In this document: in pieces, positions 9,272 through 18,139 of the stretch
Position numbering within the stretch: position 1 is the stretch's first letter
Layout: each line of letters opens with the position of its first letter
NCBI RefSeq assembly: GCF_023518235.1
Contig: NZ_CP090423.1
Coordinates: 1,550,001 to 1,614,000 of the forward strand
Length of the DNA stretch: 64,000 nucleotides
Source of the DNA: Stenotrophomonas maltophilia
Lineage (GTDB): Bacteria > Pseudomonadota > Gammaproteobacteria > Xanthomonadales > Xanthomonadaceae
Reading direction: 5' to 3'
Translations under genes and position numbers: made by a program
The notes under the pieces: model-generated
What the model was told of the DNA's origin: nothing
Seen by the model: only the letters and a program-made list of their open reading frames with translations
Databases searched by the model: none

Positions 9272-10339
9272 TTACTGTTCCTGCGGGAACAGCAGCATCG
9301 CGTCGCCGTAGCTGAAGAAGCGGTAGCGCTGCTCGATCGCGTGCTGGTAGGCCTCGAACACGCGCTCCTTGCCGGCAAACGCGGAGATCATCATCAGCAG
9401 CGTGCTTTCCGGCAGGTGGAAGTTGGTCACCATCGCGTCGACGCTGCGGATGCGGTAGCCCGGGGTGATGAAGATCTGGGTCTCGCCGGCGAACGGCAGC
9501 AGCTCACCGCCACGCATCGCACTTTCCAGCGCGCGCACCACGGTGGTGCCCACGCCGATCACCCGGCCGCCGGCCGCGCGCGTGCGCCGCACCTGCTGGA
9601 CCAGTTCAGCGCCGACGTTCAGCCACTCGCGGTGCATCACGTGGTCCTTCAGGTCATCTGCGCGCACCGGCTGGAAGGTACCCGCACCCACATGCAGGGT
9701 GACATGGCCGAACTCCACGCCCTTGTCCTTCAGCGCGGCCAGCAGCGGTTCGTCGAAGTGCAGGCCGGCCGTTGGCGCGGCCACCGCGCCCACTTCGCGC
9801 GCGAACACGGTCTGGTAGCGCTCGCGGTCGTCCACGCCCGGCTCGCGCTGGATGTAGGGCGGCAGCGGCAGGCGCCCGGCATGCAACAGCCACTGCTCCA
9901 GCGCTTCGGGCACGTGGAACTGCAGCACGTAGAACTCGCCGTCGCGGCCCAGCACCTCGGCCTCGCCGCCCGCGTCCAGCGCGATACGGCTGCCGGCCTT
10001 CGGCGACTTGCTGGCCCCGACCTGCGCACGCGCCTGCTGGCCGCCGAGCAGGCGCTCGATCAGGATCTCCACGCGGCCACCACTGGCCTTCTGCCCGAAC
10101 AGGCGCGCCGGGATCACCCGGGTATCGTTGAACACCAGCAGGTCGCCCGGCTGCAGCAGCGACGGCAGGTCGCGCACCTGCAGGTCGGTGAAGGCGGCCG
10201 GCGCTGCGGGCACCAGCATCAGACGGCTGGCCGAGCGTTCGGCCAGGGGCGCCTGCGCAATCAGTTCAGCCGGCAGGTCGTAATGGAAATCGGACTTCTT
10301 CAAGGCAGTGGGCGGCAACAGGTCGACAATGGCGCGCAT
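9272..10339 (-). CDS. queA: S-adenosylmethionine:tRNA ribosyltransferase-isomerase QueA
   Basis: Transfers the ribosyl part of SAM to preQ1-tRNA to make epoxyqueuosine, the step after Tgt. Family motifs are [19 protein letters not shown] near the N-terminus, [35 protein letters not shown] and [19 protein letters not shown]. From the ATG at 10339 the protein has 355 residues, like the E. coli enzyme (356). The TTG at 10303, which gives an N-terminus of [11 protein letters not shown], aligns better with many homologues and may be the true start (343 residues). Neither start has a clear Shine-Dalgarno. Confidence 0.95.
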   Translation of the reverse strand: MRAIVDLLPPTALKKSDFHYDLPAELIAQAPLAERSASRLMLVPAAPAAFTDLQVRDLPSLLQPGDLLVFNDTRVIPARLFGQKASGGRVEILIERLLGGQQARAQVGASKSPKAGSRIALDAGGEAEVLGRDGEFYVLQFHVPEALEQWLLHAGRLPLPPYIQREPGVDDRERYQTVFAREVGAVAAPTAGLHFDEPLLAALKDKGVEFGHVTLHVGAGTFQPVRADDLKDHVMHREWLNVGAELVQQVRRTRAAGGRVIGVGTTVVRALESAMRGGELLPFAGETQIFITPGYRIRSVDAMVTNFHLPESTLLMMISAFAGKERVFEAYQHAIEQRYRFFSYGDAMLLFPQEQ

Positions 10340-10550
10340 TGTACGGCCAGCGTCTGCGAGCCGGCGCGCTTCGCGGCGAACGTCGCGCAAAATGCTGCTA
10401 TGCAGCAGGTTTCTGCGGGGTTATCGCGCAAAAAAACAAGTGCTAGCATCGAGTTGGAAGTCCGCTGCACGAGCCTGCCCCGAAGCGCGCGTGATGACGC
10501 GCGTTTTGCTTTTGAAGGCCCGTGCGACCCAACGTTTCAGGAGATCTGCA

Positions 10551-12047
10551 ATGAGCTTCATCGAACGCCTCGCCCCCCTGCGCAGCCAGCCCGGCACTCG
10601 TCTCACCACCGGCCTGGACGACGCGACCCTGACCGCCCTGTCCGCCAACCACCCGCAGCTGATCGCCGCCGTGGACGCCGCCGCCGAGGAATTCGCGCGC
10701 GTGCAGGCCGACCTGGGGCCGCTGCTGGCGCAGGACGAACAGGCGCAGATCGATGCCATGCAGGACGGCTTCGTCAACTTCTATGCCGATGACGCGGTGA
10801 CCCCGTACGTGGCGCTGGCCGCGCGCGGCCCGTGGGTGGTCACCTTGAAGGGCGCGGTGCTGTACGACGCCGGTGGCTACGGCATGCTCGGCTTCGGGCA
10901 CACTCCGGACGTGGTGCTGGAGGCGATGGCGCGTCCGCAGGTGATGGCCAACATCATGACCCCCAGCCTGTCGCAGCAGCGCTTCATCAGTGCCCTGCGC
11001 GCGGAGATCGGCCACCGCCGTGGCGGCTGCCCGTTCACCCGCTTCATGTGCCTGAACTCCGGCTCCGAGGCGGTCGGCCTGGCCGCGCGCATCGCCGACG
11101 TCAACGCCAAGCTGCAGACCGACCCGGGCGCACGCCACGCCGGCGCCGCGATCAAGCGCGTGGTGGTCAAGGGCAGCTTCCATGGCCGCACCGATCGGCC
11201 GGCGCTGTACTCCGATTCCAGCCGCAAGAGCTACCTGCAGCACCTGGCCAGCTACCGTGGCGAGGACTCGGTGATCACCGTGGCGCCGTACGACGAGGCC
11301 GGCCTGCGCAAGGTGTTCGAGGATGCCGCGCGCAACCAGTGGTTCATCGAAGCGGTGTTCCTGGAGCCAGTGATGGGCGAAGGCGACCCGGGCCGTTCGG
11401 TGCCGCCGTCGTTCTATGCCGTTGCCCGCGAGCTGACCCGTGCGCACGGCAGCCTGCTGCTGCTCGACTCGATCCAGGCCGGCCTGCGTGCGCATGGCGT
11501 GCTGTCGGTGGTCGACTATCCGGGCTTTGAAGACCTGGACCCGCCGGACATGGAGACCTACTCCAAGGCACTCAACGCCGCGCAGTTCCCGCTGTCGGTG
11601 CTGGCGGTGACCGACCATGCCGCGCAGCTGTACCGCAAGGGCATCTACGGCAACACCATGACCAGCAACCCGCGCGCGCTGGACGTGGCCTGCGCCACGC
11701 TGGCGCAGCTGACCCCTCAGGTGCGCGCCAACATCGCCGAGCGCGGCGCCGAAGCGGTGCGCAAGCTGGAGCAGCTCAAGGGCGAGCTGGGCGGGCTGAT
11801 CACCAAGGTGCAGGGCACCGGCCTGCTGTTCTCCTGTGAGCTGGCCCCGCAGTTCAAGTGCTACGGCACCCACTCCACCGAGGAATGGCTGCGCCAGCAC
11901 GGCATCAACGTGATCCACGGTGGCGAGAACTCGCTGCGCTTCACCCCGCACTTCGGCATGGACAGCGAGGAGCTGGACCTGCTGGTGGGCATGGTCGGCC
12001 GCGCCCTGCGTGAAGGCCCGCGCCGGGAGCAGGCCGCAGCAGCGTAA
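10551..12047 (+). CDS. Class III (PLP-dependent) aminotransferase
   Basis: Cytosolic fold-type I aminotransferase of 498 residues. Typical signs are LNSGSEAVGLAARI (PLP phosphate region), GSFHGRTDRPALYS, a Schiff-base lysine in TYSKALNA and GNTMTSNPRALDVA. The usual DExQTG motif reads DSIQAG, so this is a divergent subfamily. The N-terminal 100 residues extend beyond ordinary ornithine-type enzymes. CAGGAGA precedes the ATG at 10551. Substrate cannot be told from sequence; it stands alone between queA and a LOG gene, with no pathway neighbours. Confidence 0.85.
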   Translation: MSFIERLAPLRSQPGTRLTTGLDDATLTALSANHPQLIAAVDAAAEEFARVQADLGPLLAQDEQAQIDAMQDGFVNFYADDAVTPYVALAARGPWVVTLKGAVLYDAGGYGMLGFGHTPDVVLEAMARPQVMANIMTPSLSQQRFISALRAEIGHRRGGCPFTRFMCLNSGSEAVGLAARIADVNAKLQTDPGARHAGAAIKRVVVKGSFHGRTDRPALYSDSSRKSYLQHLASYRGEDSVITVAPYDEAGLRKVFEDAARNQWFIEAVFLEPVMGEGDPGRSVPPSFYAVARELTRAHGSLLLLDSIQAGLRAHGVLSVVDYPGFEDLDPPDMETYSKALNAAQFPLSVLAVTDHAAQLYRKGIYGNTMTSNPRALDVACATLAQLTPQVRANIAERGAEAVRKLEQLKGELGGLITKVQGTGLLFSCELAPQFKCYGTHSTEEWLRQHGINVIHGGENSLRFTPHFGMDSEELDLLVGMVGRALREGPRREQAAAA

Positions 12048-12167
12048 GCCCCCGCCTCCGTAGCGCCGAAGGAAGCGGCAGGAGCCGCTGCCAACGTCGC
12101 TGGCGACGGCCCGGAGGGTGCCGGGCAGGACGACCGGCATAGCCCATGCTCGACTGGGCCGGCCTTT

Positions 12168-12240
12168 GTAGAGTTGAGCTTGCTCGACCGGGCCGTTGCC
12201 GGGATCTGAATGAAGGGCAGTCGAGCAAGCTCGACGCTAC
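12168..12240. repeat. SMAG-type inverted pair
   Basis: GTAGAGTTGAGCTTGCTCGAC and GTCGAGCAAGCTCGACGCTAC face each other across a spacer, downstream of the aminotransferase gene. Confidence 0.75.
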
Positions 12241-12335
12241 GGAAAGCCTCATACTCCACCAGCACCCCGCCCGCGACCGCTGACCCGGTCGCTGGCGGGG
12301 CGTTTTCGTTTCCGCACCAAGAGACAGGAACCCCC

Positions 12336-12929
12336 ATGAAGTCCATCTGCGTCTACTGTGGCTCCAACGCCGGCAGCAAGCCGGCCTATACCGAACGCGC
12401 CATCGCGCTGGGTGACCGCATCGCCCGCGATGGCCTGCGCCTGGTGTACGGCGGCGGCAACGTCGGCCTGATGGGCACCGTGGCCAATGCCGTGCTGGCT
12501 GCCGGCGGCGAAGTGACCGGCGTGATTCCGCGCCAGCTGGCCGACTGGGAAGTGGCCCATCGCGGCCTGACCGAACTGGAGATCGTCGGCTCGATGCATG
12601 AGCGCAAGTCGCGCATGTTCGATCTGGCCGATGGCTTCGTCGCCCTGCCCGGCGGCTTCGGCACCCTGGAAGAGATCTTCGAGATGCTGACCTGGCGCCA
12701 GCTGGGCATCGGCAACAAGCCATGCGCCTTCCTCGATGTGGACGGCTTCTACGCGCCGCTGATCGGCATGATCGATCGCATGGTGGAAGAGCGTTTCCTG
12801 CACCCGGACCAGCGCCAGGATCTGTGGTACGGCTCGGACATCGACGCGATGCTGGCCTGGATGCGCAATTACCAGCCGGCCCAGGCGTCGAAGTGGATCG
12901 ACGAGAAGCGCCGCGCCGCCCTGCGTTGA
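12336..12929 (+). CDS. LOG family protein (TIGR00730-type nucleoside 5'-monophosphate phosphoribohydrolase)
   Basis: 197 residues, the usual size. The N-terminus is MKSICVYCGSNAGSKPAY, followed by GLRLVYGGGNVGLMG and the signature LPGGFGTLEEIFE (PGGxGTxxE), which forms the catalytic loop. Characterised members cleave ribose-5-phosphate from AMP or cytokinin nucleotides in the cytosol. Bacterial homologues outside plant-associated species are often nucleotide hydrolases of uncertain role. CAGGAA lies shortly before the ATG. The gene is convergent with the GGDEF/EAL gene, 19 bases apart. Confidence 0.9.
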   Translation: MKSICVYCGSNAGSKPAYTERAIALGDRIARDGLRLVYGGGNVGLMGTVANAVLAAGGEVTGVIPRQLADWEVAHRGLTELEIVGSMHERKSRMFDLADGFVALPGGFGTLEEIFEMLTWRQLGIGNKPCAFLDVDGFYAPLIGMIDRMVEERFLHPDQRQDLWYGSDIDAMLAWMRNYQPAQASKWIDEKRRAALR

Positions 12930-12948
12930 GACGGCAACACGCGGCCGC

Positions 12949-15789
12949 TCAGGCTGCCGCGTGCGCCCACGGTGCGGGCCGGCCCAACAGGTAGCCCTGC
13001 CCGTAGTCACAGCCGAGTTCGCGCAGGGTCTGCCGCTGCGCCTCGGTTTCGATGCCTTCACCGATGGTTTCAATGCCCAGCGTGCGCGCCAGTGACAGCA
13101 CACCTTCCACCAGCGCGCGCGTGCTGTGCACTTCCGGACCGTGCAGCCCGGCAATGAAGCTCTGGTCGATCTTCAACGTGCTGATCGGGAAACGGTGCAG
13201 GTAGGACAGCGCCGAGAAGCCGGTACCGAAATCGTCCAGCTGCACCTGGATGCCACGCTCGCGCAGGCCTTGCAGGATGCGCAGCGTGTGCGGGCCATCG
13301 TCCAGCAGCGCCACCTCGGTGATCTCCAGCCGCAGCCGGCGCGGGTCGGCGCCGCAGGCATCGAGCAGGCCGAACAGGCGGGTGCTGAAGCCGGCCGAGC
13401 GGAAATGGCGCGGCGATACGTTCACCGAGACGTAGCCCTGCCCGCCCTCGGCCAGGCCAGCGATGACCTGTTCGTAGATCAGCCAGTCAACCTGCTCGAT
13501 CAGGCCACTCTCCTCGCCCAGCTCGAGGAATGCGCCGGGCAGCAGCAGGCCGCGGCGCTCATGCTGCCAGCGCAGCAGCGCTTCGTGGCCGACCACCTCG
13601 CCATTGCACAGGCGCACGATCGGCTGGTAGAACGGCACGAAGTCGCGGTTATTGATGGCACGGCGCAGATCGGCCTCCAGATCGAGGCTGCGCATGGCCT
13701 GCTCGCGCATGTCCTCATCGAAGATCGCGCAACGATCATGGCCCTGCGCCTTGGCCCGGTACATGGCCGCGTCCGCATCGCGCAGCAGCTCTTCGCCGGT
13801 GCGATAGCGCGGGTTCCACAAGGCAATGCCCAGGCTTCCGGACGGGAACAGCTCGCGCCCGGCGATCCACATCGATTCCTGCAGGGCCAGCAGCAACCGC
13901 TGGCCGAAGTCCAGTGCCTGTGCCAGCCCCTGCGGGCATTGCAGCAGCACCGCGAACTCGTCGCCGCCCAGCCGCGCCACCACATCATCGGAGCCGGCCA
14001 TCGATACGATGCGCTTGGCCACCTCCACCAGCATGCGGTCGCCCGCAGCGTGGCCGATGCTGTCGTTGACCAGCTTGAACCGATCCAGGTCGAGGAACAG
14101 CACGGCGAACACCGGGCCGCCCTCGCGCCGGGCCAGCGCCAGCGCGTCCTGCAGCCGATCAAGCAGATGCAGGCGATTGGGCAGGCCGGTCAACGCGTCA
14201 TGCATCGCCTGGTGGGTCAAGCGCTGTTCGGCGCGCAGGCGCTCGCCAATCTGGCCGAGCAGCTTCTCGTTGACCTCGGCCAGCTCGCGGGTGCGCTCTT
14301 CCACGCGCTTTTCAAGTTCGGCGTGCGCAGAACGCAGCCGCTGCTGGTCGCGCTGGCGGGCCAGACCGGTACCAATGTTCTGCGCGACGAATGTCAGCAG
14401 GCGCTGGTCATGCACGCTGAACGTGCTGTTCTGGCTGTAGCTCTGCACCACGATCGCACCCACCACCTCGTCGTCGCGCAGCAGCGGCACGCCCAGCCAG
14501 CAGTGCGAGCGGGCGCCGTGTTCACGCACCTCGCCGGCGGCCAGCAGCGCATCGATCTGCGCACGCGAGGCCAGCAACGGCCGCCGGTTGCGCACCACGT
14601 ACTCGGTCAGCCCGCGACTGAACGGCCGGGGTGCGCGGCTGGCGTTGTGTTCATCCACCGAGTAGACGAAGTCCAGCCCATTGCCGGCGGCATTGACCAG
14701 CGCGATGTAGAAGTTGCGGGCGTCGAGCAGGCGCCCGACCACGCCATGCACCTGGCCGTAGAATTGGGCCAGGCTGTCGGCCGACATCGCCATTTCGGCG
14801 ATGTTGTACAGCGCGGTCTGCAGCTGCTCGGCGCGACGCCGCTCGGCCACTTCGTCCTGCAGGCTGCGGTTGGCGCGCTGCAGCTCCTGCGTGCGCCGCT
14901 CCACCTGCTGCTCCAGCCGCACCTGGGCCTGGCGCCGGTCCATCGCGGTCTGCACGTGCTGGGCAACGAAGCCCAGCAGGGCACGCTCGGCTTCACCATA
15001 GCGGGCCGCCCGTTCATAGCTCTGCACCACGATGGCGCCGCACACCCGGCCATCGCGCAGCATCGGTACGCCCAGCCAGTCCAGGCTTTCCGGCCCCCGC
15101 TGCGGATCGTGCTCCTGCTCGACCACGCGCGCCAGGAGCTCTCGCGAGGGGCCACTGAGCGGCTTGCCATGGCGCAACAGTGCCACGGTCAGGCTGCGCG
15201 GCATCTCGCTGGCGTCGTGGCTCTGCGATGGATCAGCTACGAAGTCATCCACCTGGTCTGCGAAATACAGGAAGCGGATCTGGTCGCGTACATCGTCGTA
15301 CTCGACGATGTAGCAGTTCTCCGCGTACATCAGCGTGCCCAGCACGCCGTGCACATGGCGCAGCATCTCGGCCATTTCCAGGTCGGCGCCGGCCAGGTCG
15401 GCGATCTGGAACAGTGCCTGCTGCAGCCGCTCGGCTTCTTCCAGCGCCTTGATCTGGCCGGCCTGGCGGCCGCGCTGCAGGGCCAGCTCCATGGCCTGCC
15501 GGGCCAGCCCCCACCATGCCGCGGAGGGTACCGCGCCCTCCACCGACAAACGCAGGCGCGCGCCATCGTGCACCCAGCCGTGGCTGCCGTCGTCGCCGCC
15601 CTGGATCGCGGCGCCTGCGGTTACGGCAACGGGCGGCCAGCCGGCTTGGCCGCTGCCCAGCTGCGGATCGTCCCAGCCCACGCGGACCACGGCCGGATCG
15701 GGCAGCAGCCCATGCAATGCGCGCACCAGCGCCGTGCTCAGCACGGCCTCGTGTGGTGGCTCTTCCGCCGGTTCAACATGCGTGGACAA
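12949..15789 (-). CDS. GAF-GAF-GGDEF-EAL protein (bifunctional c-di-GMP enzyme candidate)
   Basis: Large cytoplasmic sensor-effector of about 946 residues with no membrane segment. Two GAF domains (about 120-290 and 330-480) are joined by helical linkers rich in E, R and Q. Then come GGDEF (about 530-690; motif RLGGDEFAVL intact, first Gly about 608) and EAL (about 700-940; GHEALLRW intact at about 736, with VNVSP, DDFGTGFS, LKIDQSFI and GEGIE). All key catalytic residues are present, so both cyclase and phosphodiesterase activity are possible. The TTG at 15789 (AAGAGA upstream) is preferred, because longer in-frame starts run into the divergent sigma-factor gene; a start inside the next 30 codons cannot be excluded. 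Confidence 0.88.
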   Translation of the reverse strand: MSTHVEPAEEPPHEAVLSTALVRALHGLLPDPAVVRVGWDDPQLGSGQAGWPPVAVTAGAAIQGGDDGSHGWVHDGARLRLSVEGAVPSAAWWGLARQAMELALQRGRQAGQIKALEEAERLQQALFQIADLAGADLEMAEMLRHVHGVLGTLMYAENCYIVEYDDVRDQIRFLYFADQVDDFVADPSQSHDASEMPRSLTVALLRHGKPLSGPSRELLARVVEQEHDPQRGPESLDWLGVPMLRDGRVCGAIVVQSYERAARYGEAERALLGFVAQHVQTAMDRRQAQVRLEQQVERRTQELQRANRSLQDEVAERRRAEQLQTALYNIAEMAMSADSLAQFYGQVHGVVGRLLDARNFYIALVNAAGNGLDFVYSVDEHNASRAPRPFSRGLTEYVVRNRRPLLASRAQIDALLAAGEVREHGARSHCWLGVPLLRDDEVVGAIVVQSYSQNSTFSVHDQRLLTFVAQNIGTGLARQRDQQRLRSAHAELEKRVEERTRELAEVNEKLLGQIGERLRAEQRLTHQAMHDALTGLPNRLHLLDRLQDALALARREGGPVFAVLFLDLDRFKLVNDSIGHAAGDRMLVEVAKRIVSMAGSDDVVARLGGDEFAVLLQCPQGLAQALDFGQRLLLALQESMWIAGRELFPSGSLGIALWNPRYRTGEELLRDADAAMYRAKAQGHDRCAIFDEDMREQAMRSLDLEADLRRAINNRDFVPFYQPIVRLCNGEVVGHEALLRWQHERRGLLLPGAFLELGEESGLIEQVDWLIYEQVIAGLAEGGQGYVSVNVSPRHFRSAGFSTRLFGLLDACGADPRRLRLEITEVALLDDGPHTLRILQGLRERGIQVQLDDFGTGFSALSYLHRFPISTLKIDQSFIAGLHGPEVHSTRALVEGVLSLARTLGIETIGEGIETEAQRQTLRELGCDYGQGYLLGRPAPWAHAAA

Positions 15790-15931
15790 ATGACAATCTC
15801 TTGGCACCGTCTGAGCGGCACCTCCCCTGAGCCGACGAGCATAGCGCGCCACCGGGGGGGCAATGGAAGCCCGCGAACCCCGAATCGTGCGCCCGTACGT
15901 TTTTCCTGTTGCCCATCTCCCCTTCGCCGCC

Positions 15932-16555
15932 ATGACCCTCGCTCTTGCCGCCCTCCCCAACGGCTATGCGCCATCGCCTCCAGGCCTTACCCTGTATGCC
16001 GTGGAAGCCAGCGCACTGCCAACCGATGAAGCCTTGATGCTGGCCTGGGCCGGTGGCGATCTGCGTGCGTTCGAGAGCCTGTATGCGCGCCACCGCAAAC
16101 GCCTGTTCGGCTTCCTGCTGCGGCACCTGCGCGACAACGCGCTGGCCGAGGAGATCTTCCAGGATGTGTGGCAACGGGTCATCAGTGCCCGCGCCGGCTG
16201 GCAACCTGAGGCCGCGTTCAGCACCTGGCTGTTCCGTATCGCGCACAACCGCCTGAACGACCACTGGCGCGCCGCCCGCCATCGCCCGGCAGCACCGGCC
16301 GACGCCGACCTGCGCCTGGCCGCGCTCGAAGACGGGCAGACCCCGGAAGCTGAACTGTCCGAATTCGAACAGCGTCGCCGCATCCAACGGGCGATGGAAG
16401 AACTGCCGCCCGAGCAGCGCGAAGTGCTGCAGCTGCGGCTGGATCAGGAACTGAGCCTGGAGGAGATCGGCCAGATCACCGGCGTGGGCCGGGAAACCGT
16501 GAAATCGCGGCTGCGCTATGCGATGGACAAGCTGCGTGCGGGATTGAACGCATGA
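15932..16555 (+). CDS. ECF-type RNA polymerase sigma factor
   Basis: 207 residues. Sigma70 region 2 lies at about 45-110 (DLRAFESLYARHRKRLFGF, AEEIFQDVWQRVI, FSTWLFRIAHNRLNDHWR). Region 4 lies at about 150-205 (LPPEQREVLQLRLDQELSLE, then EIGQITGVGRETVKSRLRYA), with no region 3. The ATG at 15932 has no obvious Shine-Dalgarno; upstream in-frame starts exist. It overlaps the next gene by four bases (ATGA), the classic arrangement for an ECF sigma factor and its membrane anti-sigma factor. Target regulon unknown. Confidence 0.9.
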   Translation: MTLALAALPNGYAPSPPGLTLYAVEASALPTDEALMLAWAGGDLRAFESLYARHRKRLFGFLLRHLRDNALAEEIFQDVWQRVISARAGWQPEAAFSTWLFRIAHNRLNDHWRAARHRPAAPADADLRLAALEDGQTPEAELSEFEQRRRIQRAMEELPPEQREVLQLRLDQELSLEEIGQITGVGRETVKSRLRYAMDKLRAGLNA

Positions 16556-17502
16556 ACCGAGACGAACCGCTGACGCCGGAAGAACGCGAACTGGCACGCC
16601 TGCTCGGCCGTCGTGCTGAGCAGGCACCGCCGGCCGCGCTGGATGCCGCCATCCTGGCCGCTGCCCGTGCAGCGGTGGACGCGCCGGTCGTCGATACCGC
16701 TGCGGCGCCACGCGCGCCGCGCAGGCGGCCACGCTGGCCAGCGGTGTTCGGCATTGCCGCCTCGATGGTCTTTGCCATCGGCATCGCCTGGCAGCTGCGT
16801 CCCGAGCCACCGCCGATCCCGGCCAGCGAAGCCGCAGTGGCGGCGGCACCGGCTACCACCGATCAGGCCACTGAAAACCGTGCGGCGGACGCAGCGATGG
16901 CGCCCCCCGAACCGGCCGCTGCAGCACCGGCAGCCCCGCAGGCGGCGCCCATGGCGGCTCCGGCCCCTGCCATCGCCCGCACAGCCAGGCCAGCGCCACC
17001 ACCGGCACCGGCGAAGGCAGAGGCCGCCCGCGCACGCATCGCGGAACCGGCCGCCGACACGTCTTTCGCAGCGCTGCCGCCGCCGGCGTCGCCCGCGCCT
17101 CCTGCACCTGTTGCCTATTCGGCGCCGGTGCCGGCCTCCGCACCGGCTGCGGCCGCGGCCATGAAGGCAGACAACGATGCGGCACCCATGGCCAGCGCGG
17201 CGAGCGCCGAACAGGCGCCGGCACTGGATCGCGTCGAGGTCACTGCGAGCAAGCACGTGGCCCCCCCCCGTTCGGCGCCCGGCGTCATGCGCCGCAGCGG
17301 CAATGCGAGCCTCAGCGCGGACGCAGTACAGGCTGAAGTGAACGCCGACGCCCGCCTGCCGCGCCGGCAATGGCTGCAGAAGATCCGCGAACGCCGCGAC
17401 CAGGGCCAGCGCGATCTTGCCCGCGCCAGCCTGGAGCGCTACGTGCAGCAGTATCCGGAAGCACGCCTGCCGCGTGACCTGCGCCCGCTGCTGGACGAGT
17501 GA
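16552..17502 (+). CDS. Probable membrane-anchored anti-sigma factor, Ala/Pro-rich
   Basis: 316 residues. The N-terminal cytoplasmic part (about 1-62) begins MNRDEPLTPEERELARLLGR. One membrane helix follows (about 63-82, WPAVFGIAASMVFAIGIAW), then a long periplasmic Ala/Pro-rich linker (about 85-230) and a compact C-terminal domain (about 265-316, RQWLQKIRERRDQGQRDLAR). It is coupled to the sigma gene by an ATGA overlap. I infer anti-sigma function from topology and coupling; no known ASD signature is clear. Residues around 225-235 (LDRVEVTASK) resemble the N-terminal segment of Xanthomonad TonB-dependent receptors. Confidence 0.6.
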   Translation: MNRDEPLTPEERELARLLGRRAEQAPPAALDAAILAAARAAVDAPVVDTAAAPRAPRRRPRWPAVFGIAASMVFAIGIAWQLRPEPPPIPASEAAVAAAPATTDQATENRAADAAMAPPEPAAAAPAAPQAAPMAAPAPAIARTARPAPPPAPAKAEAARARIAEPAADTSFAALPPPASPAPPAPVAYSAPVPASAPAAAAAMKADNDAAPMASAASAEQAPALDRVEVTASKHVAPPRSAPGVMRRSGNASLSADAVQAEVNADARLPRRQWLQKIRERRDQGQRDLARASLERYVQQYPEARLPRDLRPLLDE

Positions 17503-17533
17503 AAGCAGCGGCCACGGCCGGCAACCCCGTAGA

Positions 17534-18139
17534 ATGAGCGGGATGCCCGATACTCTCGCCCAGCCGGCCAGCCACACACTGGACGTCAAGCACAGCCGCT
17601 TCATCGCCCACGCCACGGCAATCGACGGTGCCACGGCGGCACTGGCGTTCCTGCAGCAGGTGGCAGTGGCCGATGCCACGCACAACTGCTGGGCCTACCG
17701 GCACGGCCAGGACTATCGCTCCAGCGATGACGGCGAGCCTGCGGGCACCGCCGGGCGGCCGATCCTGGCCGCGATCGACGGCCAGGGCTTCGACCGGGTG
17801 ATGGTGGTGGTGACGCGCTGGTACGGCGGCATCAAGCTCGGTGCCGGCGGCCTGGTGCGCGCCTATGGGGGCGCCGCCGCCGAGTGCCTGCGTACCGCGC
17901 CGCGGCTGCCGCTGGTGGCCATGACCCGATTGCAGCTGCTGGCCGGTTTCGAGGACCTGGGCACCCTGCATGCCGCCCTGCCCGCCTTCGGCGCCGAAAA
18001 ACGCGATGAACAGTTCGATGCCAACGGCGTGTGCCTGCGGGTCGAATTGCCCGCCGATCAGGCCGACGCATTGAAAATCCGTCTGCGCGACGCCACCCGT
18101 GACCGTATCCGCATACAAGACGACGACCAGGATGACTGA
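17534..18139 (+). CDS. IMPACT/YigZ family protein
   Basis: 201 residues. The N-terminal UPF0029 domain carries KHSRFIAHATAID, THNCWAYRHGQDYRSSDDGE with PAGTAGRPIL, and VVVTRWYGGIKLGAGGLVRAY, the family signature; a C-terminal DUF1949-like part follows. YigZ-type proteins bind nucleic acid or ribosomes and eukaryotic IMPACT affects translation control; the bacterial role is unclear. ATGs at 17534 and 17543 are both possible, without a good Shine-Dalgarno. The stop overlaps the start of the ABC transporter gene. Confidence 0.9.
   Translation: MSGMPDTLAQPASHTLDVKHSRFIAHATAIDGATAALAFLQQVAVADATHNCWAYRHGQDYRSSDDGEPAGTAGRPILAAIDGQGFDRVMVVVTRWYGGIKLGAGGLVRAYGGAAAECLRTAPRLPLVAMTRLQLLAGFEDLGTLHAALPAFGAEKRDEQFDANGVCLRVELPADQADALKIRLRDATRDRIRIQDDDQDD

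Noticed and set aside
7964..10792. 942-codon plus-strand frame across tgt and queA
   Set aside because: Antisense to two recognised enzymes and runs through intergenic repeats; composition is typical of high-GC shadow frames.
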